The notes under the pieces are model-generated. The model saw nothing but the letters and a program-made list of their open reading frames with translations. It was not told the origin of the DNA and ran no database searches. Shown one piece after another: positions 11,901 to 23,834 of a DNA stretch of 48,126 nt (the first letter of the stretch is position 1; every line of letters begins with the position of its first letter). The DNA is from Intoshia linei (Eukaryota; Orthonectida; Rhopaluridae): NCBI GenBank assembly GCA_001642005.1, contig LWCA01000142.1, forward strand, positions 1 through 48,126. The letters run 5' to 3'. Both the position numbers and the translations under genes were made by a program.

Positions 11901-14900
11901 TTTTTACTTAGAAACCGAGAGAGACCACTAAAACATTTAATAGAGCAAATATATACTATTTCAACAACAGAAAAATCCATAATAAATAAAAATTTTTAAT
12001 TTCGTTTTAAAAATTATTATTTGTTTATCATAAGTAAGTATTAAAGCGGTTATAATATCTGTTTATCGATAATCCTTCTATTTAATAACTTCTTTTTGTT
12101 TTATGTATGATACTGAGTTTTTATAGAATACGCGACAATTCGATCAAATTGGATTTTTCCTTTTAGGATTGATAAAACTGGAATGTTCCCGTAAGGGTTG
12201 GTATATTTTGATTTTTAGTAAAAATGGTTGAATTTATGTAGACGCCCTTTATAAATATAGTAAACTTTTTTAATGTAAGGTTTACCCTCATCTTCAGGAA
12301 ACGGCATAATTTTTTGTGAATGAATGAGTACTTTTGCACCTGCAGCCTGGACAAACTGAGAAATGTATTCCCTTTGATCAATGAAAAGAGTCAATTTCAG
12401 ACCTATATTGATAATATATATATAATATAAGAGTAATAAGATAGGTAAAAATTTATCAAATTATAATATTAACATATATAAATACCTATACTTTAATTAT
12501 TGTTAATCCTAATATTACAAATTTGCAGAATGTACTTACAGGTTTACAGGTTTACAACTTAGTTACAGGTTTTCAGGAAAATCATTTTTCCCGTAAAAAC
12601 ATTCCTTAGTTATATAAAGTTAAATTGTTAAAAATATGTGTCTGTCTGTGTGTCTATCTGAGCCAGAAATTTCAAAAAAAAAATTTTAAATAAGTTTTCT
12701 AAATTTCCGGCGTATAAAGTAAGATTAGTATTCATTGATAATGTACCATGTTGATTTCCAGGCTTATAGCTACGATATACTGGGTGAGATTGATTCCATC
12801 CAGAATTGAAAGTAAAGCAGTTTCCATTGACAGTCGAAAAAAAACGTACAAAATCTCTAAAATTATTAATATTAATTCTTACTTTTATAATATGCTGTGA
12901 AATATTTGTTTCTGTGTTTGTTTGTTACCGTTTATTTCAATAACTACCAATCTTAGAATTTTATAAACTCTACATTTCAATTGCAGTTGTTTCCGGTGGT
13001 GTTGGGAAAATAAATTGCAACCTCCCAAACTCACATCTTACGGGTCAAAAAGCCTAATTGTCCTTTTTTTTGAAAATAAAACAAGTTGGAGAATTTAAAA
13101 AAAAATATATACGCTGATACGGATTTTAAAATCATAAACATTATCATAAATTTAAATGCTGATGCGGATTTTAAAATCATAAACATTATCATAAATTTAA
13201 ATTTAAAAAAATACACTGATGCGGATTTTAAAATCATAAACATTATCATAAATTTAAATTTAAAAAAATTATATTTTCAAAGCCAAAACCCAAATTACTC
13301 TTCTTTTTTTATGAAAACAGCCCTATAATTAAAAAAAATTACAGATGGTACATTTGTATCCTGTTAACACACATAAAAAATTTCAATCCGAATAAGTGAC
13401 GACTTCAGGGTCAAAAATGCATTTTAGTATTCATATATTTTTTTTCGAAATATTTTATTAACAATATTGTAAAACATAAAATGTGAAATAATTACAGTCC
13501 GAAAATTTAAAAAAAAGATTATTCTGATAGAGCTTATTCCAGTTGATGTAAATACAAAATTTCAACTCCAGAAATCTACGCATTACCGGTAAATATAATT
13601 TTTAATATATTATCAACACATTTTTCAAATATTTCGATTAAAATAAATATTGAAAAAGTAAATATTGATCCTACAATTTCATAAAAAATGTTCATTTAAC
13701 GTTTTCAAATTTCCAATGAAAAAATATGGGTGAAAATCTATATAATTCATTCCTTCGCAATTTTTCAATCTCAAATTCTTATTTTCAAAACATTTTTTTA
13801 AAATTTAAATTAAGACTTCAACAACGAATTACTAAAAGAATACAACTTTGTTATTATCATTTTTACATTTATTACAATTCTTTGTTTGTCTGAGTTTTAC
13901 TGTACTGAGTTTATAAAAAAATTAAGTTGAACACACTACGTAGTAAATATATTGTATATGTATTTATTATAATTATAGATAAATTTTAGATACTAAATGA
14001 GGTTTTCATTGATAAATATGCTAGATTTTATTTTTGTTAATTAAGAAGTTACATAAAAGTAAATTTTCAATTTCGATATTAGACATCTTTTTGGCCCCAA
14101 ATTAATCTAATGATGTAAATATTACTTTTTCATACATCCATATCCATTATAATTACAATCAAGGATGAATTCATTTAAAGTATAACCCATTTTTTCTTTT
14201 TCTTTGAGAGATTTCTTATCAAATAGATTTAAGAATTTATTCCGTTTGTCGTCTTGTTCGGCCGAAATACGTCCACTTTTATCTTTATATGACCCTAAGA
14301 TCAATAAAATTAATAATCATTATAATCAATTATATTATTATTATTCATTCGTTTAGCTCACCAGTTGATAACCCTTTGAAAAAAATGGAACCACAAAAAT
14401 AACAGAAAATGTAGAATTACAACCAAAATTACTCAAATTAATAAAAATTACAGGTTGAGATTTACGACAATATTAATGATGTCAAAACGCTTCCCAGAAT
14501 ACATGTTCTTTAAAATTCGAATACTCATTTTATTATATATAAAACAAACAAAAAAAATTATTTCGAAAGAAATTTTCAATAAAACATTACTTTCGAAAAA
14601 CACTACTTTAACTTTTGTTATTATAACTCTACGTCAATTACTTTCTTAACAGTTTATTAGGTGTAAATATAAGTAACAAATAAATAAATATAAATTAATT
14701 TATATATGTAAGGATTTTATATATGTATGAGTTGTCTGTTATGTACTTCGTACAAACACCACATAAAAATTAAGTTATTTAAATTATATTGCTTTTAATT
14801 TTTTATTTATTGTTAATCGATGACTCACTGACAGTCTGTGTGAGTCACACAGTATGACACAGACATTACTTTTTATACATGAAAAGGATTTCCAACTTAA

Positions 14901-17789
14901 TATAGCAATTTACTATTTATTGTTCCAGTTTAAACTAAAAATAAACCTCTAGAAAAAGGACTGTCCATAATATCGTTTTCTGAAAAAGAAACCTTGTGTT
15001 CTTGATAAACTTGTTCAGTCGGTAGGTCTAGATATATATACATTGTACAACAGAAACAATTAAGAAGTAAAATATATACTTTGGTTGTTCGATTCAATAC
15101 CAATTCCTTGCAAGTTTTGATTAATGGAATTTGGATCAAAATTTTCATCTGAGAAATTGTTAAATTCGCTTCTATCAGGATTTTCTTCTATTATAACACC
15201 TTCCCCAAATACTTGTTGTTGATTTTCTTGAATTTTTCGTTGTTCATCTATATTTTAACATTACAATTATTATTACAACAACATTCATTAATTTAGTTTG
15301 CTAAATATAATTACCAGTTGGTTCCGGTGGAGGTTCATTTAGCTGCTTAGGGTCCATGGTGCCTCCTTCCAGATTTGGATCCATCGTTCCTCCGTCGGGT
15401 GCAGGTTCTATACCTCCTTCTGTACCTCCATCGGGTGCAGGTTCCATACTTCCTTCTGTACCTCCATCGGGCGCAGGTTCCGCACTTCCTCCTGTACCTC
15501 CATCGGGTGCAGGTTCTGTACCTCCATCTGGTGAAGGTTCGGTGCCCCCCGTTGGAGCAGGTTCAGATGTATCTATTATAAAACATTATATTAAAAGGTG
15601 GGCTTAAAAAATTTCTAATGGCATGTCATAGAGCAGGTGTTCTTAAACTGAATTATTACAAATTACTTTTCAAAGAATGAGGGAAGCTTTTTTATTGTTT
15701 ATATATATTTTGTGCCAGTGCTTGGTAAAATGTTGATTACCTGATGTAATTTTAAGGAAAATTTAAATCAGGGATTCTATATCTGGGAGATTTATTTTAA
15801 CAATAAAATTATTTTTAAATTGATATTATAAATTCCTTATACATTTCATTCAACAACTTAGAGCCGTGGATATCCAGCTCGAGGCCACCGAAGATAAAAA
15901 TATTCCCATCAATTTTTTTTCGAAAACATGAACTTTATATTATAACGCGGGTCGCATAATTGAAAACCTTGGTATAGAGCTTTTCAAAATATAGGTGGAG
16001 ACTGCATGCCAGCGTCCCTTCTTAACATGGCTTGAAAAATTTGATATTAACAAATAAAATTTTATAAATATCAAAATTGTTTCACATAAATTTTTATTTT
16101 TATTTTTTATACATTTTTTATAATGTATTTATTCATGATCACAATTTTAACATTAGTTATGGACTTATTCCATTATTATTGTTCTAATTTAATTTTATTA
16201 ATTAAAATTATTGTTAATTAATTAAAACTGTTAGTTTAATAATTGTATGAGTAAAAATTTTACATTTGGGCCATCCACGAAAATTGAGTTAGACACCCCT
16301 CATCTATTAATTTCCTAAGCCGAAAATTTTCATAATTTGTTTTATAACAATAATACCGGTCGGTGGAGGTTCTTGTCGACGTTTTCTAGTCTGAGTAGTA
16401 GAATCAGAAAAATCTTTGAATGTTGCGTCATTTTTTAAAACAGATAACTTTATCGGGTTATTATTACACAAAGTTACAGCTGGAAACATGAGATTTCTTT
16501 CATATTTCAATTTTAAGACTACATTAACATCGTAAGAAATGTATTTGTTTATTAGCAGATACAAATTGTATCCTAACCCACACAAAGCTGCCACAAACAA
16601 TAAAAACCATAAAGTCTTTTTGATGGGACCTATAAAAATATAGCTTTGATAATACAGGCTAATTCCTCGTTTATTGGAATAATTGGTCCTGAAAAAATCT
16701 CATTCCGTTAAAGAGGAATTTTTTATAAATAATTTATACATTAAAACAGTGGTTTCCGATTGAATCCAAAATTATATGGCTGGGGTTCGTGAGACTCAAA
16801 TAAAATATAGAAAAATTTTGATCAACTTTTGTCTATTTTTATAAAAGTTTTAATATTTATTACAGAGTTTCTAGATGCTAATTGTCCAAAACCCCAAACG
16901 ATCGCTACATTATTATTTAAAAAATACTAATTTTATACCACTATTAATCAAATTTAATAAAAAATACCATTGAAATCCCTCAGAGAAAAATCCGATTTTA
17001 CTAAATCTTATAAAAAACCTTTTATTCCAACCCAAAAATAAAACTCCAATATTACCAACGTTTAATGAAAATATCCTCTTTTTCCAATATTATTTTGAAA
17101 AATCCGATTTTACTAAATATTATGAACAACAACTTCTTATTCCAAAATCCAAAACAAAAAATGAAATTTTACCAACCCTCAATAAGAAATCATCTTTTTC
17201 CAATATTTTTTTAAAAAACACGATTTTACTAAATCCTATGATTAAAAATGTTTAATTTTTTTATCAATTTTTTATACTTGATGTTTCCCTTGCGGTCCAT
17301 AAAAATAAATATTTTGATTTTTGTTCCACTTACCTACAATTTGTATATTTGCAGGTCATTTGATTTCATATAATTAACCATTATTATCATCATTAATCAA
17401 GAAGAAAATAAAATGTTTTACGTATTTAAAGCTTTTAATTTGAACCGAAAAAGTTTAATATAATTATGATGCTAGTCATTTTAAGTTAAAATTTAACAGA
17501 ATTTTTATACTTTAGAAAAATTCACAGTCCGTTATTCATGAATTTTTCCCCGTTATAAACGAATTCCGTTAAACAGGAATTAGGCTGTATATTAAAAATA
17601 TTAATACATATAATAAAAAAAAAGAATACCTCTTGCATTATAAACGTGAGGTATCCCATGAGCAGAAGTGTGAGTTTCAAATCCTTCCCATATTTGTCCC
17701 GTTGATAATGTACGAGGATCTGAATCGATAAACTCATCAGTGGTTAAAATTCCATATAGTATTCTTCTTTTCTTTAAAGTGTCGTCCAT
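8974..17789 (-). CDS. DEG/ENaC-family sodium channel (FaNaC/ASIC-like), 13 exons
   Basis: Predicted amiloride-type cation channel subunit of the plasma membrane, about 713 aa, two transmembrane segments with a large Cys-rich ectodomain. Exons: 17630-17789, 16357-16629, 15315-15572, 15080-15247, 14126-14294, 12747-12856, 12286-12402, 11026-11183, 10843-10975, 10399-10471, 10303-10360, 9335-9490, 8974-9282. All junctions are GT...AG and phase-consistent, with no frameshift. Visible marks: the gating HG pair in SAHGIPH (H44, G45), TM1 about 60-81, FPAVTLCN after TM1, MGYTLNEFILDCNYNG, NGNCFTFNSG, AAGAKVLIHSQKIMPFPE, DTCNCATYEVPKYGS, CSCPSPC, SSYKWPS, and TM2 with selectivity-filter GFS (about 627-629). 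Exons 3-4 (about residues 145-286) are an extra insertion of (E-P-A-P-D-G-G-T) repeats just after an RKRR site. A TTTAG acceptor lies 7 nt before the ATG, so a 5'UTR intron or a trans-spliced leader is possible. The ligand is unknown. Confidence 0.93.
9559..10020. mobile_element. Non-autonomous hAT element (462 bp) inside a channel intron
   Basis: Termini are CAGGGGTGCACAACC (left) and AGGTTGTACTCCCCTG (right), nearly perfect inverted repeats. They are flanked by an exact 8-bp duplication GTCTAATC at 9551-9558 and 10021-10028. The element sits in the 812-bp intron 9491-10302 of the DEG/ENaC gene. The 80-codon plus-strand frame inside it has no recognisable motif and I do not treat it as a gene. 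Confidence 0.92.
12875..13455 (+). repeat. Interspersed repeat family R1 with an internal triplication
   Basis: This is an R1 copy (ATAATATGCTGTGAAATATTTG, TTATTTCAATAACTACCAAT, TTTCAATTGCAG, CTTACGGGTCAAAA, GAATAAGTGACGACTTCA). Inside it the block GATRCGGATTTTAAAATCAT and its continuation to AATTTAAAT is present three times in tandem, starting near 13114, 13159 and 13218. The single-copy version occurs at 22383 and 24336. The open frames seen on both strands here are products of this repeat and not genes. It lies in the 1269-bp intron between channel exons 5 and 6. Confidence 0.8.
16747..17325 (+). mobile_element. Degraded hAT-like element with ~119-bp subrepeats
   Basis: The left end is CAGTGGTTTCCGATTGA, as in the intact family member at 41455. 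The body shares GGGGTTCGTGAGACTCAAAT and the downstream TTGCGGTCCATAAAAATAA block with that copy. Inside, AAATCCGATTTTACTAAAT recurs near 16988, 17101 and 17221 with a period of about 115-120 bp. The right terminus is eroded. It occupies intron 1 of the channel gene. Confidence 0.7.
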
Positions 17790-18038
17790 TGTTTACTAAA
17801 TGATAACACATTCCAATATGTATTTTTTTTTGATTACCATTATGTTTAACTATAAATAATACCAAATGTATATGTTAACATATAATCTGATTCAATTCAT
17901 TCGTGAGAATTAACAATGTATGAATATTTAAGGTAGTGAATAATTTAAAGTTTATTATATTTGGAACACTACAATGTATTTGTACTAACGTCTAAGTTGC
18001 TCATATCTATTCTAATGTAACACAAAGTACATATTTAC

Positions 18039-18250
18039 CTCTTAGCTTTTGTAGTTTCCCAGAAATTGTATATGGGCCGCAAATTGTGATCTAATTTTTT
18101 CATTTGGTACACTGATTTAAATATAGTGACGCTAAACAAATTATATACCAATTTACGTTTATTTAAAGACATAAAAATTAATAAGGATTGACAATGCAGG
18201 AATCCATTGTTATGAATTACAATATCCTCGGAATAATAAATAAATTTAAC
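18039..18250 (-). CDS. Putative orphan coding exon, unrecognised
   Basis: An open 212-nt block lies between a good acceptor (GATACAG) and a good donor (AG-GTAAAT). It reads, in phase 0 to 2, a 70-residue peptide that includes EDIVIHNNGFLHCQSLL and KKLDHNLRPIYNFWETTKAK. Its codon use and charged composition look more protein-like than the surrounding AT-rich sequence. I do not recognise the family. Joining it to the channel start at 17789 would put that ATG out of frame, so it belongs to another transcript or is fortuitous. No partner exon was found between 18260 and 19740, which otherwise holds only AT-rich sequence. Confidence 0.35.
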
Positions 18251-19745
18251 CTGTATCAATTATTGCAAATTATTGAATTTATGGGGAAAATTTTGTTTGA
18301 GCTAAATAATTAAGAATTTGTTTATTTTATAATTTTACAATTAGTTAACAACAATAATGATAAATAAAAGCAAAAATTATAATCTTATAAACTCATATCC
18401 TTAGAGTAGAGTTTTTTACAGTGGATGGTAGAGAATTAAATGTTACGGTACGCCGTCATCAGTGCAGATTAAATACGAGGATACAGGCGGTTAATGAAAT
18501 ATTTTCAAGGACCAGTTAGTAAAAACCGGACATAAATGGCTCTGAAAACGAGATTTTTGAATTCTTCATAAAAATTTATTAAAAATTCATGAATATTCGC
18601 ATTATAGTTTTCGTGCTAATTTTTACTTGTAGTTGATCAAATACATGAAGTAAATGATTTTTTCACCGTGAAGATGTCAATACCTAGAATGGAAATTTAC
18701 GATAATACACTAGCCTTGAAATCCTATTTTAAAAATTGTGTTTTTTAAAAGTCTAGGTCCCTTACTAATTTAAAATTACCGGAAAAGCATTTTGTATATA
18801 CAATGAAGCCGATTGAGTGATCACTGATTACATTGGAACACACAAAGCAGTTTTGAGCAGCAAAGCACTATAATCTGCTTATACTGTAGCTACTACAGTT
18901 TAGTACCGAGGTAAGAAAAGTTCGGTATTAAGGCCGCATGCGCACTTCTGAACAATTTGAATTGTTCAAATAAAATTTTAAAAAGATTAATTTTGGAATT
19001 TTTTTTAGAGTATATTATTCTTTGGTAGATATATTCATTGTTTGACTGTTGTATAGTAATTACTTAACCAAAAAATGGCATGGATTAATTTAACCTTTAA
19101 TTTTATTCGTTTTCCGTTATATACATGACGAAATGTTATGTAAATTAGTGTTAACTTTTACTACTTTTGCCAATTAAAAAAAAAGTATATTTCAGCATCT
19201 GGGTTTTTTGCTATGCTGAACAAAACGGTAAAAAAATTTTTTAATTTCGTTAAGAATAACCCTCGTACATTTGTTATTTATCAACAATCTACCAAAAAAT
19301 AAAAATAAAGTTAATTTCAGTTAAAATTAGTAAGTTACCATCATTATTTGTGTACCTGTAACACTGGAATGGCGGGACTTCGATTAATTTCATGTAGTTA
19401 CAACATTTACATGTATTTCTTCGATTAATAATACATGATTTTATATACTATTCTTCGATTTGTGCTGTCAAAACTATTATTATATTCAAAAAGATATATA
19501 CGATAAATATAATTTCTTACATACATGCCGTCTACTAATTTTAAAGACAACAAAATATTATGACATAGCTTCCTTATTAATAAAAAAATATTTTTGAAAA
19601 AACCAAAATAAAAAAAATTATCAATAAAATAGTTAAAATCACAATAAATAACGTGTCCACAATTATAACAACACTAAGTTTTATTATTATTACTACATAA
19701 ATTACATAATGATTGTTTTCAATAGCAATGACTATAATCAATTCG

Positions 19746-20620
19746 TTACCCTCCTACCTTCAATATTTCGATTTGAATTGAGTTTGTCAGTTTAATAAAC
19801 GTTGCATCAGCGATAGTCCGCCATATACTCATTAGCGCTATTCGTAGTTCACCTAGATGACTATATTGTTTATTTCCAGCATAGAGTTGTTTCGCCATGA
19901 TACCAAATACTTTTTAAATAGGGTTGATATCTGGAGAGAGATCAGGCCACTCTATAATATCGTTACAATGGTTATTTAAAAACGTTTTTTTTAAGTGAGA
20001 CGTGTGACAACTGGCATTATCTTGTTGAAACACTAAATTTTTCTTTAATTCGTCGCTAATAGGAAAAATAGGGATGAGGTTTTTCTCTAAAATACTAGTG
20101 TATTTGATTGAACTTATATTACCGTCAACTTTGACTGTACACTTAATACCTCCACTGGAGAAAGCACCCAAAATCATAATACCTTCTCCACTGAACCTTC
20201 CATTCACTGTTACAAGAATTTTATCACGCAAATCATGCCAATAATAATTGTAATCAACTGATCCATCTAAATTAAATATTTTTTCGTCTGTCTAAATGAT
20301 ATTTTTTTTGTATCTATTTTTTTTTAAGATAGGCCTCTGCCCATTTTACTTTTGCGAACTAGTGTCTTGGAAGAATTTGATGTATTGGTTTATATCTAAC
20401 TAGAATAATATTTGGGCTTGCTTTGATCACATTGTAAACCAAAGATTTAGACACTTTTAATTTTTTTGAGCTCATAATTGCAGCAACATCCCCTACTCCT
20501 TATGCAGGATTAAATTTCACCTCATTATCGTACTTTTTATTCTATCAGAGAGTCTAGGCTTAGCACCAACTCTTTTTCTTCCATCGTCATATCCTTGGGT
20601 ATCACTTAAAAATGATGGAA
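19746..20620 (-). pseudogene. Decayed Tc1/mariner transposase
   Basis: Read on the minus strand, the order is GRKRVGAKPRLSDRIKSTIM (N-terminal DNA-binding part, about 20530-20585), then a region with stops holding the first catalytic Asp (NLDGSVDYNYYWHD). A 105-codon open block at 19914-20231 follows, with the second Asp in FQQDNASCHTS and the third-residue region EWPDLSPDINPI. After that a stop and a frame change occur, and the frame resumes in FGIMAKQLYAGNKQYSHLGE and ends at the stop at 19746-19748. Several stops and at least one frameshift make it inactive. The catalytic spacing is that of the Tc1/mariner DDE superfamily. Clear terminal inverted repeats were not found by eye. Confidence 0.88.
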
Positions 20621-20997
20621 CAATATGGAATGATCTATTTGTTGAAAAATTACGGTTTAAACGAGCAGCTATTTTTTTATAAAACCTGCGCTTTTGATTG
20701 TCACAGTATTTTGCTCCAATAATAAAAATAAATAAAAAATTATAAAATATTGCTGTTTATTTTTGCTATTAATAGAAATCAATTTTTCTGTTAAATTAAA
20801 AAGCACTTGGTGTCTGCACAACAAAAAACAGCAGCACTGTTTCCATCCCTGCTCATGACAGACTTTCAATTACACAATACATCTGAATAAGTTGTAATAT
20901 TACATGGTTACTGCAATTGTTGATTTTTAATTGTTTTGTTTGCTTCATTAATTGAATTTTAAAAAATTAACAAACTGTCATTACAAATATTATAAAG

Positions 20998-23726
20998 ATG
21001 TACTCTAAAAACGTTAAAACTTGCTTTAATTGTGACTCTGCTGATCATCTCGTCAGGAATTGTAAAAAGATTCGTAGGAAGAATGTACTAAAAGGTAATT
21101 ATGTTTTTGTTTATTTTAACAAAATTGTATTTTTTAAATTATGAAATATATGTAAAATTTAAATGTATATTTACAATGTTAAAAAAATGTTTGAATGTAA
21201 CAGACTTGAGCAAAATACTTTGTAAATATTGTGCTGTCTTTATGATTTATGGTAAAATCGGCACAGACATCATTATGCTTTGATGCTTCAATTTTTATTC
21301 TAAAAAAAATATTCTTATATATTTTTTTTGTATTTGAACCTTATCTTAATTTAGGATTTTAAATCATTTTCATATTAGCTCCCGTTTTGAATAAAATTTT
21401 TTTCAATTTGACTTAACATTACAACAAAGGATTGGTTTTCTTAACCTTTAAAGCAGCCATTCTCAACGGGGTCCATAAAAATTATATACATTTATTACAT
21501 ATTATAGACATTTTGACTAACATAAAGGACTCAGAAATACTAATATAAAACATGCAAATCTTGTAAAAGTAAATTCTTTGGTATAAAATTAAATTACTTA
21601 CAAGTGTAAAAACTTATTGGGAAACCTTTATTGTTCTATTTTAGGAGCAGCGTTTTTATTATTTTTATTAAAATTTATGACCGAGCCAAGTTTCTAGTCA
21701 TAAAAAAAGCTTTAAATTTCGTATTGACGTTGGGACAAACAATCAATCAATATTCATGATTCTATGAAACATTAACCAAGGAATATAAAATATTAATTTT
21801 TCACAGGGATGATATTACTTTTTATTGATCTGATAAAATATATAGTAAACAATTAATAATCTATCGTAAACAATACCTGAACAACATGTTGCATTTTGGG
21901 AACATTAACGGGTTAAAGGTTAATATTAATAGTTCATCAAGTTTATCATCTCGCAAAAATAGAGTATTCCATGTCTATTGACCATCATTCGTTTCACTCA
22001 AATGTAATAATTCATTAAAAATTTTCATTATTATTAATTTTTTTGGGGTGCACAGGTTTTTTGTAATATCATCTTAGGGGTCCACAGCGAAAAAGGGTTG
22101 AGAATGTCTGCTTTAAAGTATGCATTTTTTCACTTCAACACCTCAGTAATATATATTCTTACTTATATAATATGCTACGCCATATTTGTTTGAGTGTGTT
22201 CCACTTTATTTCAATAACTTCCAGTCTTAGAATTTTATAAAGTCCTCATTTCAATTACAGTTATTTCCAGGTGATAATAAGATAAATTTCAGCCTCCCAA
22301 ATTTACATCTTACCAGTCAAAAACCCCAATTATCTTTTTTTTGAAAATCAAACGAGTTCGAGAATTTAAAAAAATCTATACTCTAATACGGACTTTAAAA
22401 TCATAAACATTATCATAAATATAAATTTAAAAAAATTATGTCTTCAGGATCAAAACCCCAAATTACCTTTTGTTTTTTTATGAAAACAGCCCTAGAATTT
22501 AAAAAAATTTACAGGTGGTACAGTTGTATCCTGAAAAAAATTTCAATCTGAATAAGTGACGACTTCACGGTCAAAAAAACATTTTAGTTTAATATATTAT
22601 TTTTCCGAAATATTTTATGAATATGAGTCTTGAATATTATTCCCTGTAGGTCACTTAAATTGAAATATTTATGTTATTTTCTAGAGAATGGCTCATGTAG
22701 ACTTTGCAAAAGTATTATCATTAAAAATATTGTTTTTAATTAATATAAAAAAATTCTATGAATATATTTCCACTTTTTTATATTTTTAGTAAATTCTTAC
22801 GTATTTTTATAGTAATAAAAAAATATTTAAAGTATTATTACACTTACTTTATCAAAAATAGGGTATATGTAGACTTTTCCAACACACTTGTATCCACTCA
22901 AAGTGTCACATTAATTATTTTGCGGGCCACCGATTGCAAATAGCTGTTGCATGTAATACCTTCAATAACTCTTATTATTAAGTTGTCATTATAATAATTT
23001 TTAATCAATTAACTTTTTAGAAATTTTTTTATAACTTAGGACCTTATAAATTAAAAAATTACGTGAAAAAGAATAAGAATCAGTGGTGTAGAAATAAATA
23101 TCTGAAATCAACATTTATGATGAAACTTTTGCGGCTAAAAATTTCTGAGGACGGTATCTGGTACGGCTCTGTAAAAATTATATTTTAAATGGGTTCTTAT
23201 CAAATATTATAATTTTGAAACCGATTATTATTGAAACTTTAATACATGTATTATTATTATTTGTTAATTAAATTCTAGAATGCTTGTGTTGTGGTCAAGT
23301 GGGTCACACACGGCCATACTGTAACATTTCAGAACTCTGCAAGCGATGTGGTGACGTCGGCCATCACATTGGTATTTGCTTGTATGAACCAGGAGAATAT
23401 ATTGCTTTTGGTAATTTTTAATATTTATACTTATATTTTCTTTCGACTATTATTTAGCAAATTAGGGGTGTCCACAACTTTATATAATAATTGCAGGGAC
23501 CTAATTTATATTTATTCAAAATTTTCACACAAAAAAAGTTTATTATTTACAATTTAATAATTAGGAGATTAAAATTTAATGTGGAGTCGCCAACTGTTAA
23601 TAATATTATAATACATATATAATGATTATGTGATAATATATTTTTAGAAAATGACACTTGCAAAACAAAATTTTTATACTACATATTTTCATATATTTTA
23701 ATTTAGATGAAGAGCAGCAGAATTAA
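20998..23726 (+). CDS. Small three-zinc-knuckle (CCHC) protein, copy A
   Basis: Three exons, 20998-21094, 23279-23410 and 23707-23726, join in frame to an 82-aa protein. It consists almost entirely of three C-x2-C-x4-H-x4-C zinc knuckles: CFNCDSADHLVRNC, CLCCGQVGHTRPYC and CKRCGDVGHHIGIC. A short acidic tail (DEEQQN) is encoded by a 20-nt last exon. CCHC knuckles usually bind single-stranded RNA or DNA. The specific function is unknown and I do not recognise a named orthologue. Both junctions are phase 1 with GT...AG borders. A canonical AATAAA lies at 23796-23801. Intron 1 (2.2 kb) contains a hAT element and an R1 repeat. Its neighbour copy B (24967-27115) has the same architecture. It could be a domesticated gag-type nucleocapsid, but nothing else retroviral is present and it is regularly spliced. 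Confidence 0.8.
21454..22110. mobile_element. Non-autonomous hAT element (657 bp) in intron 1 of zinc-knuckle gene A
   Basis: Left terminus CAGCCATTCTCAAC and right terminus GTTGAGAATGTCTG are inverted repeats. Both sides carry the exact 8-bp target duplication CTTTAAAG (21446-21453 and 22111-22118). There is no transposase frame inside. The perfect duplication suggests a fairly recent insertion. Confidence 0.93.
22150..22625 (+). repeat. Interspersed repeat family R1, copy
   Basis: Same ordered blocks as 12875-13455: TTATATAATATGCTACGCC, TTATTTCAATAACTTCCAG, TTTCAATTACAG, GAATTTAAAAAAATCTATAC, ATGAAAACAGCCCTAGAAT and GAATAAGTGACGACTTCA. The internal block that is triplicated elsewhere occurs once here. 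It lies within intron 1 of zinc-knuckle gene A, beside the hAT element. Confidence 0.8.
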
Positions 23727-23795
23727 CATCATTCTTCATTACTCCTTATCTTTTATAATGTTTGAGTACATTGAAATGTACTCATTTTACTCTAC

Positions 23796-23801
23796 AATAA
23801 A
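23796..23801 (+). terminator. Polyadenylation signal of zinc-knuckle gene A
   Basis: AATAAA, 70 nt past the TAA stop at 23724-23726. Confidence 0.5.
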
Positions 23802-23834
23802 TTTATATTATATCCAATATTTTGGTTTTAGTTA

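Noticed and set aside
15356-15607. Plus-strand repeat frame (VPPSGAGS-type) resembling a repetitive secreted protein
   Set aside because: It is the complement of the channel's repeat exon, which has splice sites and phase agreement on the minus strand.
18820-18960. Locally GC-richer stretch that might hold a small RNA gene
   Set aside because: I could not fold it into a tRNA or other known RNA, and no conserved boxes are visible.
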